From the NCBI GenBank assembly GCA_949372595.1, contig CASIAN010000016.1:20985-84984 (forward strand): a stretch of 64,000 nt of DNA, read 5' to 3'. This DNA comes from CPC320 sp002336405. GTDB taxonomy: Bacteria > Pseudomonadota > Alphaproteobacteria > Rhodobacterales > Rhodobacteraceae. A program made the translations under genes and the position numbers. This document shows, piece after piece, positions 18,545 through 26,832 of the stretch. Every line of letters starts with the position of its first letter. Within the stretch, counting starts at the first letter, position 1. Under the pieces are notes generated by a model, which did no database searches, was not told where the DNA came from, and saw nothing but the letters and a program-made list of their open reading frames with translations.

Positions 18545-19456
18545 GTGAAATCCCAAAAATTGAACCGAATGACACCTTATGTATTTATGGCCCCTGCGGT
18601 TATTATCATGGGTCTCGCGTTACTCTACCCGCTTGGGTATATGATTTATGGGTCGTTTCGGGCGTGGGATCCCAGCCAGAATATTTCTGAAACTGAATTT
18701 GTAGGCCTGAAAAACTATATTACACTATTTTTTGATCCTGCCTTTCGGGAAAGCCTGTCTGTCACCTTGACGTTTGCTTTTGCGGTGGTCACAGCGGAAC
18801 TTGCAATTGGTGTTGGCTTAGCTTTGCTACTGGACCGCAACATTCGCGGCATGTCGGTCCTGCGCACCTTGTTCATTTTACCAATGATGATTGCCCCCGT
18901 AGTTGTCGGCTTGATGTGGCGCTATATGTACCACCCAACCGTTGGCACGATTAACAGAACCCTAAAATCCATGGGGCTTGAGGGCGTAGATTGGCTTGGC
19001 CAGCACGCGCTATTGTCTGTCATTATCGCCGATATCTGGCAATGGACGCCATTTATTTTCATCCTGTCGCTGGCGGCGTTACAATCACTGCCCCGCTCCG
19101 CATTAGAAGCCGCCAAGATCGATGGTGCCACCGGATGGCAGCAGATCAGATATATCAAGTTGCCGCTGATGATGCCGGTACTGATTGTGACCGGGCTTTT
19201 GCGTCTGATCGATGCCTTTAAAGTCTTGGAGGTAATCTTGGTAATGACCGAAGGTGGCCCCGGCCTATCCACAGAAATTATCGCCCTGCGCATTTCACGA
19301 ACCGCAACAGAGTTTCGCGAATTGGGCGTGGCGGCGGCCATGTCAAACTATCTGCTGATCCTTTTGCTCATTCTAACCTTGGGAATGTTTGTCATAACCC
19401 GCTTGCAAGAGGCCCGCGCTGCGCGGCAAGCCCGCCAAATTCAGGAAGAAGACTAA
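18545..19456 (+). CDS. Sugar-type ABC transporter permease (MalF/UgpA-like)
   Basis: A 303-residue CUT1 permease with about six membrane helices: the first is YVFMAPAVIIMGLALLYPLG, a central one is VLRTLFILPMMIAPVVVGL, and the EAA loop is LEAAKIDGATGWQQIRYIKL. The start is GTG 18545 with GGAG about 8 bases upstream; an earlier ATG at 18540 runs into a stop after two codons. It pairs with the next gene to form the pore. Confidence 0.9.
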   Translation: MKSQKLNRMTPYVFMAPAVIIMGLALLYPLGYMIYGSFRAWDPSQNISETEFVGLKNYITLFFDPAFRESLSVTLTFAFAVVTAELAIGVGLALLLDRNIRGMSVLRTLFILPMMIAPVVVGLMWRYMYHPTVGTINRTLKSMGLEGVDWLGQHALLSVIIADIWQWTPFIFILSLAALQSLPRSALEAAKIDGATGWQQIRYIKLPLMMPVLIVTGLLRLIDAFKVLEVILVMTEGGPGLSTEIIALRISRTATEFRELGVAAAMSNYLLILLLILTLGMFVITRLQEARAARQARQIQEED

Positions 19457-19459
19457 ACC

Positions 19460-20389
19460 ATGGATTACGACCGACAGAACCCCGCCTTTTATGCCTTGCT
19501 GGTCGCCCTGATCTTCATGGCTGTGGGACCCATTGTTTTGATGTTCTCCAATTCGTTTAAACTTGACGTCGACATCATTGGCGGCACCTCGGGGCTGATA
19601 TTTTTGCCGACGATCCAGAATTATGAAACCGCGCTGTGCGACGTCTTGTGGTACGAGCCCAAGCACCTAGATTTCTGCGCACTGAAATTTGGCGGGGCCT
19701 TTGTCAATTCTTTAATCATCGCACTGGTGTCTACGGCGCTGACTTTAATCATCGGATGTATGGCCGCTTACGCGCTGGTGCGGTTCCGGTTTATGGGGCG
19801 CGATACAGCATCATTGACGACATTGATGGTCCGCATGGTACCCCCTGCTGTTTTGTTAGTGCCGGTTTTTGGTCTTTGGAATAACGAATTTTGCATTAGC
19901 AAAAAGTTCTGGCTGGGTGAACTGATCCGCGACACCTTCGGGGGGCGCGGTGATGTTTGTCTGGCCGGTACACATTCTGGTATTATCTTAATTTATGTCG
20001 CGATGAACCTGCCATTTGTGATCTGGATTTTGCAAAGTTTTATCGTGCAGGTGCCGCGCAGCTTGGAAGAGGCGGCGCGCGTGGATGGTGCGGGGCCGTT
20101 TCAGGTCTTTTTCCAAATTGTTCTTCCCCTGATCAAACCCGGTCTTGCTGCTGCGGCAATTTTTACGTTCCGCATCGCTTGGAACGAATATCTTTTGGCC
20201 TCGGCCCTGTCGGACCGAGACACAAAAACCGTGCCTATTTTAATCGTGAATAACATGTCAGAATTCAACGTTGAATGGGGGGTCATCATGGCCACCGGCA
20301 TGCTGCTGGCAATTCCACCGATTATCTTCACGCTGTTTGCATCCCGGCAAATCATTACCGGCATGACAGCTGGCGCAGTAAAAGGCTGA
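19460..20389 (+). CDS. Sugar-type ABC transporter permease (MalG/UgpE-like)
   Basis: A 309-residue CUT1 permease with an EAA loop (LEEAARVDGAGPFQVFFQIV, then LPLIKPG) and a hydrophobic N-terminal helix (ALLVALIFMAVGPIVLMFS). An insert of about 20 residues with cysteines (residues ~55-70, CDVLWYEPKHLDFCALK) and another (FCISKKFWLGELIRDTFGG) enlarge the periplasmic loops compared with MalG. The start lies three bases after the stop of the preceding permease. Confidence 0.9.
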   Translation: MDYDRQNPAFYALLVALIFMAVGPIVLMFSNSFKLDVDIIGGTSGLIFLPTIQNYETALCDVLWYEPKHLDFCALKFGGAFVNSLIIALVSTALTLIIGCMAAYALVRFRFMGRDTASLTTLMVRMVPPAVLLVPVFGLWNNEFCISKKFWLGELIRDTFGGRGDVCLAGTHSGIILIYVAMNLPFVIWILQSFIVQVPRSLEEAARVDGAGPFQVFFQIVLPLIKPGLAAAAIFTFRIAWNEYLLASALSDRDTKTVPILIVNNMSEFNVEWGVIMATGMLLAIPPIIFTLFASRQIITGMTAGAVKG

Positions 20390-20393
20390 ATAA

Positions 20394-21539
20394 ATGACCG
20401 GAAACGTTTTGCTATTAGCGACGCTTGCGACCAAAGCAGACGAGGCGGCGTATCTAACCCGCCGTCTTACCGATCACGGCACAACAGTGCGCACAATTGA
20501 TGTTTCGCTACAGACAGGCGGAAAAACCCTTGGAGGGAGCGATAAAATCGCTGCAATGCAGGCAACTGTTGCACGGGTTTGGGATGAGGTCGCCGCCTCG
20601 GTTGAGAACGATACAGACGTCACGATTGGCATCGGAGGCGGAACTGGTGGCGAAGTGATCTTGCAGGTGCTGCGCGCCCTGCCTATTACCTTTCCCAAGC
20701 TCCTTGTGACCACCCTGCCGTTTGACCCACGCGGTGCCGTAGCAGATAATTCCATCATTTTAGTGCCAACTCTGGCCGATATCTGTGGGCTGAATGCCAC
20801 ATTGCGCCAAGTTTTGGACAACACGGCCGCCATGACCGCCGGCCTATGCAACAACAAACACGATGCGGGCCCACCTGCGCCCTCGGTTGGCATAACGGCA
20901 ATGGGTGCAACTGAAGCCGCAGTCGGGCTATTGGTCAAACGGCTTGGCCAACGCCAAAAAGAGGCGACCGTGTTTCATTCAAACGGCTATGGTGGCGCAG
21001 CTTTTGCGCGCTTTGCCGCCCGTGGCGCTTTTCATTCAATCATTGATCTCACCCCGCATGAATTAACCAGACTAGAGCTCACCGGCGATCACGTGCCTAT
21101 GGCAGACAGGTTTACATCGGCAGGCGCACTTCCGCGCATTGTCCTGCCCGGCGGGTTGAATTTTCTTGGATTGGGGGCAGCGGCTCTTGTCCCATCAAAC
21201 TATCTGCAACGGCCGCACTATGCCCATTCGGGTTATTTCACCCATGTAAAACTGACCCCGGATGAAATGGCACAGATTGCGTCTAAATTAATAGATATCT
21301 TAAATACCGCGACCGGCCCTCGCGCACTGATCGTGCCGATGGGAGGTTTTTCCCATCAAGATTGTCCAGGTGGTGCAATCGAAGATCCTGAACTGCGCCA
21401 GATCTTTCTGGATGTGGCCCACAGCAAGCTGAAGGCCGAGATTGCGCTTAATATCGTGCCTGAGCACATCTCTGCACCTGCCGTCACTGACAAAATTATA
21501 ACTGTACTGGAAACGCTGACATTGGACCAAATTCTATGA
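20394..21539 (+). CDS. UPF0261/Tm-1-like ATP-binding protein
   Basis: A 381-residue protein of the UPF0261 family, related to the tomato Tm-1 virus-resistance protein. It has a glycine-rich site (TIGIGGGTGGEVILQVLRAL), then TTLPFDPRGAVADNSII, a GITAMGATEAAV segment and a C-terminal VPMGGFSHQDCPGGAIEDPE. The length is slightly under the usual ~400. The family binds nucleotide in Tm-1, but its bacterial reaction is not established to my knowledge; it recurs in sugar-acid catabolic operons. Here it is coupled to a class II aldolase (four-base overlap) and follows a sugar ABC transporter, so it likely acts on the imported compound. Confidence 0.85.
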   Translation: MTGNVLLLATLATKADEAAYLTRRLTDHGTTVRTIDVSLQTGGKTLGGSDKIAAMQATVARVWDEVAASVENDTDVTIGIGGGTGGEVILQVLRALPITFPKLLVTTLPFDPRGAVADNSIILVPTLADICGLNATLRQVLDNTAAMTAGLCNNKHDAGPPAPSVGITAMGATEAAVGLLVKRLGQRQKEATVFHSNGYGGAAFARFAARGAFHSIIDLTPHELTRLELTGDHVPMADRFTSAGALPRIVLPGGLNFLGLGAAALVPSNYLQRPHYAHSGYFTHVKLTPDEMAQIASKLIDILNTATGPRALIVPMGGFSHQDCPGGAIEDPELRQIFLDVAHSKLKAEIALNIVPEHISAPAVTDKIITVLETLTLDQIL

Positions 21540-22201
21540 GCATACCCGCTGATTTAATTGATAAAAAAGACGCCCTGATTGCAACCGCCAAACGGTGCTT
21601 TGACTTGCGGCTGCAAACCAATGCCGGCGGCAACCTATCGGTTCGGCTCGACGCCATCGATGCAATTGTGATCAAGCCCTCAGGCATCGGGTTTAACGAA
21701 TGCACCCGGGACAATCTGCAAGTGGTCCATCTGGACGGCACAATCGAAGACAGCCCTTTCAAGCCATCCAAAGATCTGGGTTTTCACCTTGATCTTTATC
21801 GTATCCGTGACGATATTCGCGCGGTGGTACACTGCCACAGCCCTTGGGCCACAGGATATGCCAGCGCAGGACTGGAGATCCCATGCCTGACCGTGCAAAC
21901 GATTGAAAAGATTGGGCGCATGCCACTGATCGCCTTGTCGCCAATGGGGGGGCCGCAGACCGACAGGGAAATCAGCCCTGTCTTCCAAGATCCTAAAATT
22001 GTCGCAGCAGTTTTGGCGAATCACGGCACAATCGGTGTCGGCGCAACCTTGATGAAAGCGCAATACTTGGCCGAAATTATCGAAGAGACCGCCCATATCG
22101 CCTATGTGCGTGACACGTTGATGGCCGCACACGGCAAGTCCACCGCAGATCTGCCTCAATTTGGCACCAATACTGAAGAAAAGGCCGCGCTTGGCGTGTG
22201 A
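21536..22201 (+). CDS. Class II aldolase/adducin-family protein (fuculose-phosphate aldolase-like)
   Basis: A 221-residue class II aldolase with the expected parts: LQTNAGGNLSVRLD (substrate-phosphate loop), KPSGIGF, the catalytic acid region (FKPSKDLGFHLDLYRIRDD), zinc histidines in VVHCHSPWATGYA and a third in LANHGTIGVG. It is cytoplasmic and zinc dependent, likely a retro-aldol cleaving or decarboxylating enzyme. It ends the plus-strand arm of the GntR locus. Two different class II aldolases in one regulon (see 12422-13390) suggest either two substrates or two consecutive steps. Confidence 0.87.
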   Translation: MSIPADLIDKKDALIATAKRCFDLRLQTNAGGNLSVRLDAIDAIVIKPSGIGFNECTRDNLQVVHLDGTIEDSPFKPSKDLGFHLDLYRIRDDIRAVVHCHSPWATGYASAGLEIPCLTVQTIEKIGRMPLIALSPMGGPQTDREISPVFQDPKIVAAVLANHGTIGVGATLMKAQYLAEIIEETAHIAYVRDTLMAAHGKSTADLPQFGTNTEEKAALGV

Positions 22202-22583
22202 GGTCTCAGTTACGTCTCGCTGTGGACCGCTTGCCGAGCTCTGAATGCAAAAATGGTGGGCGTTCATGTATGTCGCATGGGCGCTTGGAACAGTGCCCCC
22301 TTGATAGGTCGGCTATTTACAGTGGCACTTGGCAACATATTAGATCTTAAAAGCTTAGCGGTTGCCTTTTCATCCGCAAGACCCGCAGGGCGGATATATC
22401 ACAGACTTTCTCTCAAAAAGCAATTTTCCATACGGTCTGAGGCCTTTTCACTGACGGACGCCACTGCGGAATTTACGGATGAATACGACAGGGTTGCTCG
22501 TGATAAAAGCGCGGCACATTTGGGTCAGGCCAAGCGGCTATATACGCCAGTTCGCCCGTCACATATCACCAGTTTTTTTAGGG
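22202..22583. other. Intergenic region between convergent genes
   Basis: About 380 bases lie between the aldolase stop and the cmk stop. No protein or RNA was recognised. A T7 run at 22572-22578 on the plus strand lies on the wrong strand for cmk termination; no clear terminator was seen. Confidence 0.35.
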
Positions 22584-23207
22584 TCAAAGACAGTCGCCAG
22601 AAGGCCACTTTTGCACCACTTCGGCAATCGCACGATCCAGTGCCACCTCCACACTCAGATCAGAGGTATCGATCACGATTGCATCCGATGCCGCACGCAA
22701 CGGCGCCTCCTTGCGACCTTGATCGCGGGCATCGCGTTCATTCACATCTGCCAGAACCTGCGCAAGGCTAACGTCTGCACCCTTGGCTTTGAGTTCAAGA
22801 TACCGGCGCTCGGCGCGCACTTCAGCGCGCGCTGTCACAAACAGTTTTACCTCGGCATCACAACAGATCACCGTGCCGATATCACGGCCATCCAATACAG
22901 CCCCCTCCGCACGCTGGGCAAAACTTCGTTGAAAGGTCACCAGCGCCGAGCGCACCTCGGCAAGCACGGCGACCCGACTGGCCTGCTGCGCCACTTCGGA
23001 CGTATAAAGGCCTGTTGGATCAAGATCTGCGGCCTGCAGGGACACTGCCGCCGCCACTGGATCGCAGCCTGCCAGAACCTGCCGCGCCACTGCGCGGTAC
23101 AACAACCCGGTATCCAGATGGGCCATTTTAAAATGTGCGGCGAGTTGTTTGGCCAATGTGCCCTTACCCGCTGCTGCCGGCCCGTCTATCGCAACTGTAA
23201 AGCTCAT
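22584..23207 (-). CDS. cmk: Cytidylate kinase
   Basis: This 207-residue (d)CMP kinase phosphorylates CMP and dCMP to the diphosphates in the cytoplasm. The P-loop AIDGPAAAGKGTLAKQLA lies at residues 6-23. LDTGLLYRAVAR is the CMP-binding region, LDGRDIGTVICCDAEVKLFV holds the Walker-B-like aspartate and conserved arginine, and the lid segment has RAERRYLELKAKG. Length is typical. It follows aroA on the same strand with a 72-base spacer; this aroA-cmk order is common in alphaproteobacteria. Confidence 0.95.
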   Translation of the reverse strand: MSFTVAIDGPAAAGKGTLAKQLAAHFKMAHLDTGLLYRAVARQVLAGCDPVAAAVSLQAADLDPTGLYTSEVAQQASRVAVLAEVRSALVTFQRSFAQRAEGAVLDGRDIGTVICCDAEVKLFVTARAEVRAERRYLELKAKGADVSLAQVLADVNERDARDQGRKEAPLRAASDAIVIDTSDLSVEVALDRAIAEVVQKWPSGDCL

Positions 23208-23279
23208 CTAAGTCTCCTGCAGAGCGGCGGCACAAGCTGGTGTCCGTGGTTCAGTTGTTTTCTAACACACTTTATACCC

Positions 23280-24629
23280 TCAAGTCAGACGGGTGATTTT
23301 TGTGCCTAAAGTCGCCATCAATGTCTCAAAAATTGGAAAAGAAGTGGCAATTGGGCCGCCATCATCAATGCTGACCGGCGCTTGGGAGGCCATGCCCAAA
23401 ATTAAAAACGACATTGCAATGCGGTGATCGAGATGGGTGTCACAGCGGGACCCACCGGGGACCTGCCCTATGCCCTTACCATGCACGATCCACCAATCTG
23501 GCCCATCCTCGACCTCAATACCATTGGCGCGCAAACCGGACGCCATCGCCTCGATCCGATCACTTTCTTTCACCCGCAGTTCTTTGACCCCACGCATCAC
23601 CGTCGCGCCCTTGGCAAACGCAGCAACCACCGACAATACGGGGTATTCATCGATCATCGATGCCGCACGCTCTGGCGGGACCTCGATACCTTGCATGGCC
23701 GGCGAATAGCGCGCACGCAAATCCGCAACCGGTTCGCCCCCCTCTTCGCGCGGGTTCTCATAGCTCAAATCAGCGCCCATCTCGCGCAGAGTGGTAAACA
23801 GCCCTGCTCGTGTCGGGTTCAGGCCAATATTTGGGACCACAACGTCAGAGCCTTCGGTGATCAGCGCCGCGCAGACTGGAAATGCCGCCGAGGAGGGATC
23901 GCGCGGCACCACAATCACTTGCGGCTGCAATTCGGGCTGGCCCGCAAGCGTGATCACGCGCCCCTCGTTGGTTTCCTCAGTGGTAATCGTTGCCCCAAAG
24001 CCCGATAGCATCCGCTCGGTATGATCGCGGGTCGCCTCTTTCTCGATCACCACGGTGTCGCCTGGAGCGTTCAGGCCCGCAAGTAATACCGCTGATTTCA
24101 CCTGAGCGGAAGGCATCGGAACCGTGTAGCGCAGCGGCACCGGTTCAGCGGCACCGACAATGGTCATCGGCAGACGTCCGCCCGCACGGCCATATGCCTG
24201 CGCACCCAATGCCCGGATCGGGTCGGTAACCCGGGCCATCGGCCGCTTGTTCAAACTGGCGTCACCAGTAAAGGTCGCCGTGATCGGCGTGGTGGCCATC
24301 GCCCCCATAATCAGGCGCACACCGGTCCCAGAATTGCCACAATCAATCACCTGCTTGGGCTCTGCAAATCCGCCCACACCAACCCCGTGCACCGACCACT
24401 TACCGCCACCGTGATCAATCACCTCAGCGCCAAACGCACGCATCGCCTTGGCTGTGTCCAACACATCCTCACCTTCCAGAAGGCCAGTGATTTTGGTTTC
24501 ACCAACCGCCAAAGCGCCCAGTATCAACGAGCGGTGAGAAATCGATTTATCACCTGGAACATGCGCCTCTCCAGTCAGCGGTCCACATTTTTGTGATGAC
24601 ATTACAATCGGCATACCAGTGCTGGACAT
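23280..24629 (-). CDS. aroA: 3-phosphoshikimate 1-carboxyvinyltransferase (EPSP synthase), class II
   Basis: This 449-residue enzyme condenses shikimate-3-phosphate with phosphoenolpyruvate in the shikimate pathway. Class II hallmarks are visible: VPGDKSISHRS, SAQVKSAVLLAGLN, TRDHTERML and GLNPTRAGL. The start is placed at 24629, where GAGGAG sits about 10 bases upstream; an upstream ATG at 24665 adds 12 unlikely residues. In the PEP loop the sequence reads DCGNSGTGVRL. The position of CP4-type enzymes' key alanine (NAATG) is glycine here, as in sensitive enzymes, so strong natural glyphosate tolerance is not predicted despite the class. Confidence 0.95.
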   Translation of the reverse strand: MSSTGMPIVMSSQKCGPLTGEAHVPGDKSISHRSLILGALAVGETKITGLLEGEDVLDTAKAMRAFGAEVIDHGGGKWSVHGVGVGGFAEPKQVIDCGNSGTGVRLIMGAMATTPITATFTGDASLNKRPMARVTDPIRALGAQAYGRAGGRLPMTIVGAAEPVPLRYTVPMPSAQVKSAVLLAGLNAPGDTVVIEKEATRDHTERMLSGFGATITTEETNEGRVITLAGQPELQPQVIVVPRDPSSAAFPVCAALITEGSDVVVPNIGLNPTRAGLFTTLREMGADLSYENPREEGGEPVADLRARYSPAMQGIEVPPERAASMIDEYPVLSVVAAFAKGATVMRGVKELRVKESDRIEAMASGLRANGIEVEDGPDWWIVHGKGIGQVPGGSRCDTHLDHRIAMSFLILGMASQAPVSIDDGGPIATSFPIFETLMATLGTKITRLT

Positions 24630-24679
24630 CTTTAGAACTCCTCTTCGTCTGTGCTGATACCGCACAGAATAGGGCGCGT

Positions 24680-25393
24680 CTAGCGGCGCCTGAAACTCAA
24701 ATAATGCGGCACGCGATCTTCACGCAAGGCCTTTTGCTCATACCGCGTCGAAACCCAGTCTGACCAAGGTTGACGCCAATCGGCAGGCGTGTCTGCCAAC
24801 CAGTCAAATCCATGTTGCGGGACCTGTTCGAGCGTTTGACGCACATAATCGGGAATATCAGTCGCCACACGAAACATTGCCCCGTGTTTGATCACACCGG
24901 CCAGTGGCTGCAGATATTCCGGCGTGACAAACCGCCGCCTGTGGTGGCGTTTTTTAGGCCAGGGATCAGGATAAAGCAAAAAACTCCGGTCAATGCTTGC
25001 GGGCGGTAAAATATCAAACATGTTGCGCACGTCGCCAGGATAAATACGCAGATTACGCACCCCGGACTCACGGATCTTGCCAAGTAGCATGGCAACCCCA
25101 TTGAGAAACGGCTCGCAGCCAATAATGCCGACATCGGGGTTTTGCAGCGCCTGATGCACCAGATGTTCACCGCCGCCAAAGCCGATTTCGAGCCACACGT
25201 CCCGCCCATCGAACATCCTCTTGAGATCCAGAGTTTTGCGGGTCGGATTATCCTCCCAAGAGACCGGGCCGGGCGAAAGAGCCTGCAGGTCTTCGCGCAG
25301 GTAAATCTCCTGCGCAGGCCGCAGAGTTTTGCCTTTGAAACGACCATAAAAATTGCGCCAAGGGGCGCCAGAGGGATGCGTGTCTTTGGTCAT
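24680..25393 (-). CDS. trmB: tRNA (guanine-N7-)-methyltransferase
   Basis: This 237-residue SAM-dependent enzyme makes m7G46 in the variable loop of tRNAs. The SAM site is VWLEIGFGGGEHLVHQA, followed by the family motif RSFLLYPDPWPKKRHHRRRF. The start is chosen at ATG 25393 (MTKDTHPSGAPWRNFYGR), which matches the family N-terminus; the frame extends 23 codons further without homology. It is downstream of metK, which makes its cofactor, but a strong terminator lies between them. Confidence 0.93.
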   Translation of the reverse strand: MTKDTHPSGAPWRNFYGRFKGKTLRPAQEIYLREDLQALSPGPVSWEDNPTRKTLDLKRMFDGRDVWLEIGFGGGEHLVHQALQNPDVGIIGCEPFLNGVAMLLGKIRESGVRNLRIYPGDVRNMFDILPPASIDRSFLLYPDPWPKKRHHRRRFVTPEYLQPLAGVIKHGAMFRVATDIPDYVRQTLEQVPQHGFDWLADTPADWRQPWSDWVSTRYEQKALREDRVPHYLSFRRR

Positions 25394-25514
25394 GAACAGA
25401 GCTTTACCCGCTTGGCCACGCAGGTTCAACAGACACGAGGCATGCCCAAGGTATGAACGCATGAAAAGGACCGGTTGCGACGCGCAAAGTCAAAACCCCA
25501 CCCTCTCGCTTGCC

Positions 25515-25541
25515 AAAAAAAGCGGGCCTATTGCGGCCCGC
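25515..25541 (-). terminator. Intrinsic terminator of metK
   Basis: On the minus strand GCGGGCC...GGCCCGC forms a 7-bp G/C stem with a 6-base loop, directly followed by a run of seven U. It lies 24 bases past the metK stop and is the clearest intrinsic terminator in the window. trmB therefore probably depends on read-through or its own promoter. Confidence 0.88.
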
Positions 25542-25565
25542 CTAACAGATGATAGACTAGAAAAA

Positions 25566-26747
25566 TTAGACAGCCGCTCGCAGCTTTTCAACAAGATCCG
25601 TGCGTTCCCAGCTGAAACCGCCGTCTTCTTCCGGCGCGCGACCAAAATGACCATAGGCCGCCGTGCGCTGATAAATCGGTTTGTTCATCTGCAAATGCTC
25701 ACGAATACCGCGTGGGGTCAAATCCATACAACGGGCAACAGCGCGTTCAATCTCGGCGGCATACACCTCGCCGGTACCGTGAGTGTCGGCGTAGATTGAC
25801 AGCGGTTTCGACACGCCAATCGCATAACTCAACTGGATCGTGCAGCGCTCAGCCATCCCTGCGGCCACAACATTCTTTGCCAGATAGCGCGCCGCGTAAG
25901 CCGCCGAGCGATCCACCTTGGTTGGATCCTTGCCTGAAAACGCCCCGCCACCATGCGGTGCAGCCCCGCCATAGGTGTCGACGATAATTTTGCGGCCAGT
26001 CAGACCAGCGTCACCATCGGGCCCGCCAATGACAAAGACCCCCGTCGGGTTCACCCACCATTCGGTGGCCTCAGTGATCCAATCAGATGGCAGCACCTCG
26101 CGTATATAGGGCTCGACAATGGCGCGAATATCATCGCTGGTCTGGCTGACATCGGCGTGCTGGGTTGACAGTACAATAGAACTCACACCCACCGGTTTGC
26201 CATCTTCATAAATCACCGACAGCTGCGATTTTGCATCGGGTCGCAGGCTGGGCTCTGTGCCATCCTTGCGCACCTCAGCCAAGCGCCGCAGAATGGCATG
26301 GGCATATTGGATTGGTGCCGGCATCAAATGCTCGGTCTCGTTGGTCGCATAGCCGAACATGATCCCCTGATCGCCAGCGCCTTCGTCTTTGGCACCCAAC
26401 GCATCGACACCCTGCGCAATATGCGCAGATTGTTCATGCAAAAGGTTTGTCACCTCGCAAGTGGCATGATGGAACTTGTCCTGCTCATAGCCGATGTCCT
26501 TAATGCAATCCCGCGCAATCGCCTCAACACTCTGCATATACTCAGTAAGTTTTTCCTTTGAGGACAAACCGACTTCCCCGCCAATCACCACCCGATTGGT
26601 TGTGGCAAAGGTTTCGCAGGCGACCCGCGCCTCGGGCTCTTCTTTGAGAAAGGCATCAAGTACAGCATCAGAAATGCGATCACACAACTTATCGGGGTGA
26701 CCCTCTGAAACAGATTCAGAGGTAAATACATAGTTTTTACGGGACAA
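25566..26747 (-). CDS. metK: S-adenosylmethionine synthetase
   Basis: This 393-residue enzyme makes SAM from methionine and ATP. Characteristic segments are SESVSEGHPDKLCDRISDAV (residues ~10-29), GAGDQGIMFGYA, the phosphate-binding GGGAFSGKDPTKVDRSAAYA and a C-terminal FGRAPEEDGGFSWERTD. The start is TTG 26747 (SRKNYVFTSESV); no ATG fits, and GGAGCG at 26752-26757 is correctly spaced. That ribosome site is part of a SAM/SAH riboswitch, so translation should fall when SAM is high. The upstream neighbour lnt is 85 bases away and a terminator follows. Confidence 0.96.
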   Translation of the reverse strand: MSRKNYVFTSESVSEGHPDKLCDRISDAVLDAFLKEEPEARVACETFATTNRVVIGGEVGLSSKEKLTEYMQSVEAIARDCIKDIGYEQDKFHHATCEVTNLLHEQSAHIAQGVDALGAKDEGAGDQGIMFGYATNETEHLMPAPIQYAHAILRRLAEVRKDGTEPSLRPDAKSQLSVIYEDGKPVGVSSIVLSTQHADVSQTSDDIRAIVEPYIREVLPSDWITEATEWWVNPTGVFVIGGPDGDAGLTGRKIIVDTYGGAAPHGGGAFSGKDPTKVDRSAAYAARYLAKNVVAAGMAERCTIQLSYAIGVSKPLSIYADTHGTGEVYAAEIERAVARCMDLTPRGIREHLQMNKPIYQRTAAYGHFGRAPEEDGGFSWERTDLVEKLRAAV

Positions 26748-26751
26748 TTGA

Positions 26752-26795
26752 ACGCTCCATTATAATAAGTGCCACGCCAGGAAGCCGTTGTGACA
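26752..26795 (-). promoter_or_regulatory. SAM/SAH riboswitch of metK
   Basis: On the minus strand UGUCAC pairs with GUGGCA to form the P1 stem. It encloses the conserved loop AACGGCUUCCUGGC, and after a short A/U linker (ACUUAUUAUAAU) comes GGAGCG. This is the SAM/SAH riboswitch layout known from Rhodobacterales, in which loop CUUCC pairs with GGAG in a pseudoknot. The GGAG is also the metK ribosome site, six bases before the TTG start, so ligand binding should block initiation. Confidence 0.92.
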
Positions 26796-26832
26796 TTAAT
26801 AGTTAATCCAGTAGAGCGCGCGCTATGGAAGG

